Shown: one piece after another, positions 26,600 through 34,177 of the stretch
Position numbering within the stretch: the first letter of the stretch is position 1
Layout of the letters: each line of letters begins with the position of its first letter
Assembly (NCBI RefSeq): GCF_001536285.1
Contig: NZ_FAOZ01000004.1
Span: 248,001-312,000, forward strand
Direction: 5' to 3'
DNA from: Parafrankia irregularis
GTDB taxonomy: Bacteria; Actinomycetota; Actinomycetes; Frankiales; Frankiaceae
Length of the DNA: 64,000 bases
Made by a program: the position numbers and the translations under genes
The notes under the pieces: model-generated
Databases searched by the model: none
Told to the model about the DNA's origin: nothing
Seen by the model: the letters and a program-made list of their open reading frames with translations, nothing else

Positions 26600-27376
26600 C
26601 TACTGGGGTGGCTCGCCGGGATAGGTGGGCGGCAGCAGGATCCCGTTCGAGGCGGTGAGCCCGCCGTCGACGGGCAGCGTGACCCCGGTGATGTACGAAG
26701 CCGCCGGCGACGCCAGGAACCAGACGGCCTCCGCCTGCTCGCGTGGCTGGGCCCAGCGGCCCATCGGGATACGCCGGGTCAGCGCCGCGGAGAGAACCGG
26801 GTCCGCGCGCTGGCCGGCGGTGCGGGGCGTCAGGGTGAGCCCGGGCGCGACCGCGTTGACCCGGATGCCCTGGAAGGCGTAGTCCAGCGCGGCCGAACGC
26901 ACCAGGTTGTTCGCCGCGGCCTTCGTGGTGTTGTAGGCCCAGGTGTAGGGGTCGCCACGAAGACCGGCGCCGGACGACGTCACGACGATCGATCCGCCGC
27001 CGGCGGCTCGAAGGGCCGGTGCGGCCGAACGGATTCCCAGCGTCAGGCCGCGGACGTTCACCGCGTAGATCGCGTCGAGCTTTTCGATGGCACCCTCGGC
27101 CTCGATCGGCGGGGCGCCCCCGAGCCCGGCGTTGAGGACGGCGGTGTCCAGGCGGCCGAAACGTTCCACCGCCAGCGCCACCATCGCGTCGTTGGTCTCC
27201 GGGTCCGCCACGTCGCCCACCAGAGTGACGACCTCGGAGTGGCCGGCGAACTCGTCGAGCCCCTCCTTGGACACGTCGACGGCGACGACGCCGAACCCGC
27301 GCTCTGCGAACAGCTCGACGCAGGCTCTGCCGATGCCGGCCGCGCCGCCGGTGACGACGACTGATCCGCTGGGCAT
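26600..27376 (-). CDS. short-chain dehydrogenase/reductase
   Basis: NAD(P)-dependent SDR (258 aa). TGGAAGIG near residue 8, LNAG, Ser of SSGAG, and YNTTK give a complete catalytic set. The cofactor strand ends VVAVDV, an Asp that favours NAD(H). ATG 27376 has GAGGAG upstream. A long same-frame extension over the carboxylase gene is a shadow. It lies between a carboxyltransferase gene upstream and the SnoaL-like gene downstream on the same strand, suggesting an acyl-CoA or alcohol-oxidation pathway. Confidence 0.9.
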   Translation of the reverse strand: MPSGSVVVTGGAAGIGRACVELFAERGFGVVAVDVSKEGLDEFAGHSEVVTLVGDVADPETNDAMVALAVERFGRLDTAVLNAGLGGAPPIEAEGAIEKLDAIYAVNVRGLTLGIRSAAPALRAAGGGSIVVTSSGAGLRGDPYTWAYNTTKAAANNLVRSAALDYAFQGIRVNAVAPGLTLTPRTAGQRADPVLSAALTRRIPMGRWAQPREQAEAVWFLASPAASYITGVTLPVDGGLTASNGILLPPTYPGEPPQ

Positions 27377-27534
27377 CCCGCTCCTCGTTTTCGCAACACC
27401 CGGGTAGCGATTCAGTAATAAAACCGCTCGACTGACCACGGACGTCATTTCCGCCGGCAGTTGACGTCGGCGGATGTCGGCAATGTTCACCGACTCTACA
27501 ATGGCGACAGCCGGTGTTATCCGGCGTTTCGTTC

Positions 27535-28995
27535 CTACAGCGGGATGTTGCCGTGATGGCCGCGCCGGGCGGGTGCGTCCGCCAGTGCCTCGGCGACTCG
27601 GCGGCGGGTTTCGGCCGGTTCGATGACGGCGTCGATGACCCCGAGGGCGAGCCCGCGGTCCACCCCGCCGGCCGTGCGGGTGTGCTCCTCGACGAGTCGG
27701 GCGAGCACGGCCGGCCGCTCCTGTTCGGACGCCGCGGCCAGGGTGCGCCGGTGCAGGATGCCGACCGCGGCCTCGGCGCCCATCACGGCGACCTCGGCCT
27801 GCGGCCAGGCGAGAACGGCGGTAGCCCCCAGCGAGCGGGAGTTCATCGCGATGTACGCCCCGCCGAACGACTTGCGGGTGACCAGGGTGACCCGGGGCAC
27901 CGTGGCCTCCGCGAACGCGTACAACAGTTTGGCGCCGCGCCGGACCACCCCGTCCCACTCCTGGCGCACACCGGGCAGATAGCCGGGAACGTCGACCAGC
28001 ACAACGAGCGGGATCCCGAACGAGTCGCACATCCGGACGAACCGCGAGATCTTCTCGGCGCTGAGCGAGTCCAGGCAGCCGCCCTTGCGGATCGGATTGT
28101 TCGCGATGACTCCCACGGGCTGGCCGTAGAGGCGACCGAGGCCGATCACCGCGTTCGGTGCCCAGCGCGGCTGGAGCTCCTCGAACGGGTACGGATCATC
28201 GTCGAGGATCCGCAGGATCAGCGGCCGGACGTCGTAGGCCCGGCGGGGCCGCTGCGGGAGCAGCGTGCCCGGGTCGGGCCGCCGGCGCTCGTCGGCGTCG
28301 AGTTCCGCCGTGCGCCCGGGATCGATGACGAACGGGCCGGACCCGGCCAGCAGGTTGGTGATCCGCCGTGCCCGCTGGTAGGCGTCGCTCTCGGAGGACG
28401 CCTGCACGTGTACGACACCGGACCGGCGTCCGTGCGCATCGGCGCCGCCGAGGCCTTCGGAGTCGATCTGCTCGCCTGTGACGCTGCGGACGACATCGGG
28501 GCCGGTCACGAAGACCCGGCCGGCCGGCGCCATGACGACGACGTCGGTCAGCGCCGGCCCGTACGCCGCGCCACCCGCGGCCGGCCCCAGCACCACCGAG
28601 ATCTGCGGGATCCGGCCGGAAGCGTGGATCATGGCGGCGAAGATGCGGCCGATGCCGTCGAGGGCCTGCACCCCTTCGGTGAGGCTCGCCCCACCGGAGT
28701 GCCACAGGCCGATGACGGGGCGGCGCAGGCGCACCGCCTCCTCGATGGCGGTGACGATCCGGGCGGCCCCGTCGGCTCCGATCGCCCCGCCCCTCCGGGT
28801 TCCGTCAGTGCAGAAGGCGACGGCGGCCTCGCCGTCGATCCGGCCGCGACCAGCCAGCACACCGCTGGCGGCCCCGCCGGGAAACGGGATGAAGGAACCC
28901 GCGTCGAACAACTGGATGAGCCTGTTGTGGGGAGTGCGGGCATCCTGCTCCGGGATGACTACCTGAACCCGGTCGCCGCTTGCCACCTCGGTCAT
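27535..28995 (-). CDS. acyl-CoA carboxylase carboxyltransferase subunit
   Basis: 486-aa carboxyltransferase of the propionyl/methylcrotonyl-CoA carboxylase beta family. Both crotonase-like halves are present. The acyl-CoA oxyanion region GGGASLTEGVQAL-like (HSGGASLTEG) and GPAAGGAAYGPAL are in the first half, and VDVPGYLPGVRQEW with KSFGGAYIAMNS in the second. No biotin carboxylase or biotin carrier gene is beside it, so it must share those encoded elsewhere or use an unusual partner. It is somewhat shorter than PccB (about 530 aa). Confidence 0.9.
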   Translation of the reverse strand: MTEVASGDRVQVVIPEQDARTPHNRLIQLFDAGSFIPFPGGAASGVLAGRGRIDGEAAVAFCTDGTRRGGAIGADGAARIVTAIEEAVRLRRPVIGLWHSGGASLTEGVQALDGIGRIFAAMIHASGRIPQISVVLGPAAGGAAYGPALTDVVVMAPAGRVFVTGPDVVRSVTGEQIDSEGLGGADAHGRRSGVVHVQASSESDAYQRARRITNLLAGSGPFVIDPGRTAELDADERRRPDPGTLLPQRPRRAYDVRPLILRILDDDPYPFEELQPRWAPNAVIGLGRLYGQPVGVIANNPIRKGGCLDSLSAEKISRFVRMCDSFGIPLVVLVDVPGYLPGVRQEWDGVVRRGAKLLYAFAEATVPRVTLVTRKSFGGAYIAMNSRSLGATAVLAWPQAEVAVMGAEAAVGILHRRTLAAASEQERPAVLARLVEEHTRTAGGVDRGLALGVIDAVIEPAETRRRVAEALADAPARRGHHGNIPL

Positions 28996-29065
28996 GTCAT
29001 TCCTTTCCCAGCGTGAACTGGTCCGAATGATGACCGGTCGTCCTTCTAAATCTCTATAGTCGCGC

Positions 29066-30205
29066 TCAAGCCGGCCCGGAGCAGGTGCCGCCCCGGTTCA
29101 GCAGGACCGCCACGGTGCTGCCGCGGCTGTTCGTGACGACCACATCGGCCCGGTCGTCGCTGTCGCCGAGCAGGTCGGCGGTCTTCACCGCGGACGGACC
29201 GGGGCCGACGGGGTAGACCTTCGGCGGCCCGAACACCCCGTGTCCGTTGTTCAGCAGCACCGACACGGTCTCGTCTCCCTGGTTCGCGACGACCAGGTCG
29301 TCCGCGTCGTCGGCGGTGAGGTCGCTGATCTCCACCCCGGTCGCGCCCGGACCGGAGAAGTACGCCACCGGCGGACGGAAGGTCCCGTCACCGTTGCCCA
29401 GCAGCACCGACACGGTGGCGTCCCCGGAGTTCGCGACGGCCACGTCGTTGATGTCGTCGCCGTTCATCAGCCCCACCGTCACCGAGGCCGGACCGGGCCC
29501 GGTGACATAGGCCTGCGGGCCGAGCAGGATGCCGTGGTTGCTCAGAAACACCGACACGGTTCCGTTGCCGGCGTTCGAGACGGCAACGTCGCCGACGCCG
29601 TCCCCGTTGAAATCGCCCACTCCCAGCGACGCGGGGCTCGGGCCACTGAGGTACGGGACGGCGGGCTGGAAGGTTCCGTCACCGTTGCCCAGCAGCACCG
29701 ACACCGTGCCGTCGAAGCTGTTCGCGACCGAAAGATCGACGATTCCGTCGCCGCTGATGTCCTCGGCCCGCAGGCCACCCGGCCCACTGCCGGCGAAATA
29801 GGGAATTGGGAGCCGGAAGGTACCGTTGCCGTTGTTCAGGTACACCAGCACCGTGTCGTCGTATCGGTTCGTGACGGCGATATCCCGGAAATCGTCCCCG
29901 TCCAGGTAGTTCGACCGCACCCCGGCCGGCCCGGAGCCGGTGAGATAGATCTGTGGCGGTCCGAGCGTTCCGTCGCCGTTGCCGAACAGTATCGAAAGGG
30001 TGTTGTTCCCGGTGTTCACGACGGCCACGTCGACGATGCCGTCGCCGGAGAGCTCCTCGGTCGCCGCCGCCACCGGGCCGGGCCCGGTGAGATATTCGGC
30101 CGGCAACGGCCCGGGCGCCGCCGGCGCTGCCGGAGACAGGGCCACGAGTATGAACGAGGCCAGAAGAACCATCACGGTCAGGCGCCGGTACAGGCCTCGT
30201 GCCAC
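29066..30205 (-). CDS. secreted FG-GAP/VCBS seven-repeat beta-propeller
   Basis: An N-terminal signal peptide (RGLYRR charge, hydrophobic core MVLLASFILVAL, then an AAPAAPG processing region) is followed by seven repeats of about 48 residues. Each repeat carries a GDGIVDVAV-like Ca-binding loop and a GNGDGTF turn, the number expected for a closed beta-propeller. There is no membrane anchor or enzymatic domain, so an extracellular binding role is likely. The start is uncertain: GTG 30205 gives a normal signal peptide, but no clear ribosome site is seen there or at the ATG ten codons later. Confidence 0.82.
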   Translation of the reverse strand: MARGLYRRLTVMVLLASFILVALSPAAPAAPGPLPAEYLTGPGPVAAATEELSGDGIVDVAVVNTGNNTLSILFGNGDGTLGPPQIYLTGSGPAGVRSNYLDGDDFRDIAVTNRYDDTVLVYLNNGNGTFRLPIPYFAGSGPGGLRAEDISGDGIVDLSVANSFDGTVSVLLGNGDGTFQPAVPYLSGPSPASLGVGDFNGDGVGDVAVSNAGNGTVSVFLSNHGILLGPQAYVTGPGPASVTVGLMNGDDINDVAVANSGDATVSVLLGNGDGTFRPPVAYFSGPGATGVEISDLTADDADDLVVANQGDETVSVLLNNGHGVFGPPKVYPVGPGPSAVKTADLLGDSDDRADVVVTNSRGSTVAVLLNRGGTCSGPA

Positions 30206-30424
30206 GGGCCTGATGGTGGCCTGGCGAGTCCCGGTGGCCCGGTAGCGACACACGAGACGTGTCGACCCGGTCGGGCTGTCGACCCGGTCGGGCTGCCGAC
30301 CCGGTCCGACTGCCGGCCGGCGGGTGCTCCGGCCGGCCGGCGGCTCGGGTTGGATGCTCACCGTGGTCTGGAGCCCGTCGCGGAATCCCGACCTCCGGCC
30401 TGCTACTGCCGCTGCTGCTTCCGA

Positions 30425-30476
30425 GCAGGAAGTGAGGATTTCGGCTGCGAGGACAACCAAAATCCTCACTTCCTGC
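30425..30476 (+). repeat. dispersed hairpin element, copy 3
   Basis: Arms GCAGGAAGTGAGGATTTCGG and a complement with one mismatch (19/20), with a 12-base loop. The outer flanks GCTGCTGCTTCCGAGCAGG and GCGGATCGTCAGGCGACT match the copy at 39710. It lies between the FG-GAP gene start and the DUF1540 gene end, both on the minus strand. Confidence 0.9.
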
Positions 30477-30511
30477 GGATCGTCAGGCGACTGCTGTGCG
30501 CTCGCTGGGTG

Positions 30512-30799
30512 TCACTTCTGGTAGGTGAGGCAGTCCACGCCGTTCAGGTTGAAACCGACGCTGATTCCGTCGGCCTGACAGACGAAGTTCTTGTTGTGCC
30601 GACAGTCGGTGACCTTACAGGCGCCTACGCGGCCTTTGTCGGACGGGTTGCCGCCTTTCGAGGGAGCGACGAAGAAGGTGTCGCAGTGCGCCACCAGAGC
30701 ACCTGAGTCCCCGACGGTGATCGCGGGGGCGTGGCAGGCCTGCTTGCCGTTGTACGCGCACGCGTCGACGGCACACTTCGTGATGACGGGAAGGTCCAT
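30512..30799 (-). CDS. Cys-rich DUF1540 protein, possibly iron-regulated
   Basis: 95-aa cytoplasmic protein with two DUF1540-like modules, each with four cysteines: CAVDACAYN..ACHA..HCDTF near residues 9-40, and ACKVTDCRHN..VCQA..DCLTY near 60-92. The cysteines suggest metal binding, but the function of the family is not established. AAGGAGAGG precedes the ATG at good spacing. A DtxR/IdeR-type box lies about 120 bases upstream at 30918, so control by iron is likely. The gene stands alone. Confidence 0.85.
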   Translation of the reverse strand: MDLPVITKCAVDACAYNGKQACHAPAITVGDSGALVAHCDTFFVAPSKGGNPSDKGRVGACKVTDCRHNKNFVCQADGISVGFNLNGVDCLTYQK

Positions 30800-30917
30800 G
30801 ATTGGCTGCCTCTCCTTGTGGAAATACCTCGAGAGGAAATCCTCTCGGGCACTTCCTAGAGTCGGCCCGAGGTCTCGTCAAGACGGGAGGAGAGTGTCGC
30901 AGAATAGCGCCGGCACG

Positions 30918-30936
30918 TGAGGTTGGCCTAACCTAA
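30918..30936. promoter_or_regulatory. candidate DtxR/IdeR iron box
   Basis: TGAGGTTGGCCTAACCTAA matches 17 of 19 positions of the IdeR consensus TTAGGTTAGSCTAACCTAA. It lies upstream of the DUF1540 gene and just past the end of the HTH gene on the same strand, so the DUF1540 gene is the likely target. Confidence 0.75.
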
Positions 30937-30952
30937 AAATCTCGCGGAGAAA

Positions 30953-32374
30953 CTAGGATGGGGACGGAATGGTGAGATAGCCGAGGATCTCGGCGCCATG
31001 CGCCGCGAGGTCCTGCTCGGTCAGCCCGCCGCGGTCATGCGCGTCCCGGGGCAGCGCCGGAACCTCGGCGGCGTCCACCAGCAGGACGTAGATGCGTGTC
31101 GTGATCCCGGTGTAGCCGCCGTAGCCGAGGTTGTAGGGCTGGACCGTGAAGCAGTTCTCGGTGGTCAGCTCCAGCACCTGGCCTGGGTAGAACAGGCCGT
31201 TTCCGGGGTTGTGGGCCGCGGTGGAGTCCGTTGTCGCCGGGTCCGCCCAGGAGGCCCCCATCAGCATCTGCCCAGCCGCGGGCCGGCCACTGATCTTTCC
31301 GCCCACCGCGGCGGAGGGGCTCCACGACGCGAAGTACTGGTAGGCCCCAGCTGTGACCCGCAGCCCGGTGGCCGCACTGCTCGGGCCGTCGACGACTGCC
31401 GCTTCCGTCGGCAGTTCCAGCCGGTAGCAGCCGCTGCCGGCCGACGGCCCGCCGGCCGGCGCCGGGCCCGCGTTCGCCGGCGGGCCCGGCCCGCCCACCG
31501 GCGCGGCCGCACCGGGCAGGGCAACACCGGGCACAGCGACGCCGGGCTGAGCAGCACCGAGCCGAGCCCCGTTCGGCGCGACCGGCCCAGCCGACTGGGC
31601 CGACAGCGCCGACAGCGCCGACAGCGCCGACTGGGCCGACTGGGCCGACTGGGCCGACTGGGCCGACGGTGCCGGCGCGGCGGGGGTGTCGCCGTCGGCC
31701 AGGATGAAGATCATCGCAGCGACGGCCGCCACGGCGGCGATCAGCGCCGAGCCGGTCAATGCCTGGGCGGCTCGGCGCGAGAGCCCGCCCGCCACCGGCG
31801 GCGCTGGCGCCGCGGGCGGCACCGGCGGTGCCAGGACTTCGTCAGGCGCCGTGGTTTCGGCGGGCGCCGCGGAATCGGCAGTCGCCGCGGGCTCGGTAGG
31901 CGCAGGGGCTTCGGCGACTGCCGGGGGCTCGGCGGCAGCCGCGGGCGACGGCGCCGCCGACGGCGCTGCCGGCGGAGTCGGGGGCGGCGCCGGGGGTGCC
32001 TTCCTGGCGACCCTCGGGTGCAGCCGGTGCCAGATGTCCAGCCAGGCTTCACTGTGCTCGGGGTCGTAGGCCGCCACGATCAGCGTGAGGGTTTTGAGCG
32101 TCAGCCGACGACGCCCGTTGCGCAGGTCGTTCACCGTCGTCTTCGACACCCCGACGCGCCGCTCGACCGCACGATCGTCGGACGTCCCCAGCAGACGCAC
32201 CACCGCGGCCCGAAGGTCCTCGTCGTTCGAGATCTCCGTTGGTTCCGCGCCCGGTGTCCCGGGATCTCCCTCCGACGGTGGCAGTGTCGTCGTCCCTTCG
32301 TGCGCCGTGCGTCGATCGCCTGGTGTCACAGCGATTGTCCCAGGTCCGCCCGGCGGCAGGACAGGACGGGACAC
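30953..32374 (-). CDS. membrane protein with N-terminal helix-turn-helix and extracytoplasmic C-terminal domain
   Basis: 473-aa protein of unknown function. An XRE-like helix-turn-helix lies at about residues 50-95 (DRAVERRVGVSKTTVNDLRNGRR). A Pro/Ala/Glu-rich linker follows, then one transmembrane helix (ALIAAVAAVAAMIFILA, near residue 220). Next comes an AQS repeat stretch, and the C-terminal domain of about 150 residues (YRLELPTEAAVVDG onward) is rich in Gly and aromatic residues. The layout suggests a one-component membrane sensor or a septal/cell-wall protein of the RodZ-like plan. The GTG start is uncertain, and a GTG about 15 codons later is possible. Confidence 0.75.
   Translation of the reverse strand: MSRPVLPPGGPGTIAVTPGDRRTAHEGTTTLPPSEGDPGTPGAEPTEISNDEDLRAAVVRLLGTSDDRAVERRVGVSKTTVNDLRNGRRRLTLKTLTLIVAAYDPEHSEAWLDIWHRLHPRVARKAPPAPPPTPPAAPSAAPSPAAAAEPPAVAEAPAPTEPAATADSAAPAETTAPDEVLAPPVPPAAPAPPVAGGLSRRAAQALTGSALIAAVAAVAAMIFILADGDTPAAPAPSAQSAQSAQSAQSALSALSALSAQSAGPVAPNGARLGAAQPGVAVPGVALPGAAAPVGGPGPPANAGPAPAGGPSAGSGCYRLELPTEAAVVDGPSSAATGLRVTAGAYQYFASWSPSAAVGGKISGRPAAGQMLMGASWADPATTDSTAAHNPGNGLFYPGQVLELTTENCFTVQPYNLGYGGYTGITTRIYVLLVDAAEVPALPRDAHDRGGLTEQDLAAHGAEILGYLTIPSPS
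31591..31668 (-). repeat. 9-bp in-frame tandem repeat
   Basis: About nine copies of a 9-bp unit (CCGACTGGG or CCGACAGCG on the plus strand) encode SAQ/SAL tripeptides just outside the membrane helix of the HTH protein. Confidence 0.85.
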
Positions 32375-32473
32375 ACAGGACGACAGCCACCACCGAATCC
32401 GGCCGGGATCAACCTCTTACGTGGGTAACCTCGTCACGCGAACGGGGGGCGCCCAGTAACCGGGCACCGGGGC

Positions 32474-33427
32474 TCAGCGCCGGTGCCCGGCGGCTGGTGG
32501 CCGGGTGCCGGCGACGTCGAGCAGCGCCGGGGCGAGTTCGCGCCATTCGCGGTCCGGCAGCGCGGTCGGGTCGGCGGTGAGGACCTGGATGGCCACGTGG
32601 TCGGCCCCCGCCTCCAGATGCTGGCGGACACGGCCACGGATCACCTCGGCATCGCCATGGGCGACGATCGCGTCAACCAGTCGGCGACTCGGTCCGCCGA
32701 CGAGGTCGTCGTCACCGAAGCCCATCCGCCGGACGTTCGCCAACTGGTGAGGTGCCATGGTGACGTAGGCGGTGACGTGCGCCGTGGCGATCTGGCGGGC
32801 TCGGTCGGCATCGGTGTCCAGAACGACGGCCTGCTCGACTCCGAGGAACGCGTCAGGGCCCATGATCGCGCGCGCCTGCCGGGTGTGCTCCACAGGTACG
32901 AAGTACGGGTGGGCCCCCCAGGTCCGTTCGGCTGCCAGCGACAGCATCTTCGGCCCGAGCGCTGCCAGTACCCGGCGCACGGCCGGCTGCGCGGACGGGC
33001 TGTGGGCAGGCACGGCGTCCATGGCCGCCAGGTAGTCGCTCATGGTCGAAACCGCTTTGGCCACCGCCGGCACGGGGTAGCCGTCGAGCTTGTGAATGGT
33101 GTCGTCAACCCGGTGCCCGCCCAGGCCGAGAAGGTAACGCCCTGGGAACGCCTCCCCGAGAGTGCGGGCCGCGGCCGCCTGTGTGATCGGGTCACGGAAG
33201 GCGATGTTGGCGATGCCGGACGCGACGGTGACCTGCCGCGTGGCCGACAGCAGCAGCCAGGCCTGGCCCACTGTGTCGCGACCGAAGCCCTCGCCGTACC
33301 AGATGGCTCCGTAGCCCAGCTCCTCGATCTCCGCCGCGGCCTCCCGCACCCGGCTGGCGGGCTGGCCGTCGAAGGCGAACGTCCAGACGCCGACGTTGCC
33401 CAACATGCGTTCTGGGTCCTTCACCAT
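32474..33427 (-). CDS. LLM-class, probably F420-dependent oxidoreductase
   Basis: Luciferase-like monooxygenase-fold protein (317 aa). The barrel start GVWTFAFDGQPAS, the GYGAIWYGEGFGRD block and the GRYLLGLGGHRVDD loop are typical of actinobacterial F420-linked LLM oxidoreductases. The substrate is unknown. Two TetR-type operators and a divergent TetR gene lie upstream, so it is probably induced by its own substrate. The start is ATG 33427. ATG 33406 (MLGNVGVW), with GAAGGA before it, is nearly as likely, since GAGGAG sits only one base before 33427. Confidence 0.87.
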   Translation of the reverse strand: MVKDPERMLGNVGVWTFAFDGQPASRVREAAAEIEELGYGAIWYGEGFGRDTVGQAWLLLSATRQVTVASGIANIAFRDPITQAAAARTLGEAFPGRYLLGLGGHRVDDTIHKLDGYPVPAVAKAVSTMSDYLAAMDAVPAHSPSAQPAVRRVLAALGPKMLSLAAERTWGAHPYFVPVEHTRQARAIMGPDAFLGVEQAVVLDTDADRARQIATAHVTAYVTMAPHQLANVRRMGFGDDDLVGGPSRRLVDAIVAHGDAEVIRGRVRQHLEAGADHVAIQVLTADPTALPDREWRELAPALLDVAGTRPPAAGHRR

Positions 33428-33465
33428 GCTCCTCTGCTGCCGCTCGTCTGCACCGGTCCTGGTTC

Positions 33466-33513
33466 CGGACAGGCTGTCCGATTCCGTTCGCCAAAATACG
33501 GACATGCTGTCCG
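33466..33513. promoter_or_regulatory. twin TetR-type operators between LLM oxidoreductase and TetR genes
   Basis: CGGACAGGCTGTCCG (33466-33480) is a perfect palindrome around one base. CGGACATGCTGTCCG (33499-33513) has the same 6-bp arms around three bases. Their centres are 33 bp apart, about three helical turns, so two dimers could bind the same face. Confidence 0.8.
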
Positions 33514-33567
33514 CTTGTCCATGTACGAGGATGAGGACGAAGGTGAAGGCCAGGTGAGGAGGCGGCG

Positions 33568-34155
33568 GTGGAAGGACGAGCTCCGGTGCGGAGCCCCCGG
33601 CGAACCGACGCCCGGCGTAACCGGGAGCGCCTGCTCGCCGTCGCGCGCGAGACGTTCGACGAGGCCGGCCCGGACGCGTCCCTTGTCGAGATCGCACGGC
33701 GGGCCGGGGTCGGGCAGGGAACCCTCTACCGGCACTTCCCGACCCGGGCGGCGCTCCTGAGCGCTGTCCTCGCCGACCGGATCGAGACCCTGTGCCGACA
33801 GGCCGCGGAGCTGTCGGCCACCCGGTCGGCGGACGACGCCCTGGCGGCCTGGCTGCATCTGTTTCTCGCCCACGCACGGGTCAACCATGGCCTGGCCGGC
33901 ACGTTCATGATCGAGGAATCCGAGGCGGTCACCGTCGACTGCCACCAGGTGATCATGGCTGCCGCGGCAGATCTCCTCGGCCGTGCCCAGCGGGAGGGCG
34001 CGGCCCGCACCGACCTGCGCCCGGACGACCTCGTCCAGCTCGTCGTCGGCGTCGCGCTGGCAACCTCCCGCGGCGACGACGCCGACGACGACCAAGCCGT
34101 TCGGCTGCTCAGGCTGACCCTCGACGCGGTCCGAGTCTCCGGCGGGGACGCCTGA
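33568..34155 (+). CDS. TetR-family regulator
   Basis: 195-aa regulator with an N-terminal helix-turn-helix (LAVARETFDEAG, LVEIARRAGVGQGTLYRHFPTR) and a C-terminal ligand domain of the type seen in actinobacterial SCO4850-like regulators. The start is GTG with GAGGAGG upstream. It is divergent from the LLM oxidoreductase, and the two inverted repeats between them are the likely binding sites. The ligand is unknown. Confidence 0.9.
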   Translation: MEGRAPVRSPRRTDARRNRERLLAVARETFDEAGPDASLVEIARRAGVGQGTLYRHFPTRAALLSAVLADRIETLCRQAAELSATRSADDALAAWLHLFLAHARVNHGLAGTFMIEESEAVTVDCHQVIMAAAADLLGRAQREGAARTDLRPDDLVQLVVGVALATSRGDDADDDQAVRLLRLTLDAVRVSGGDA

Positions 34156-34177
34156 CGGCCGAAGCCTGACGGCGGGT

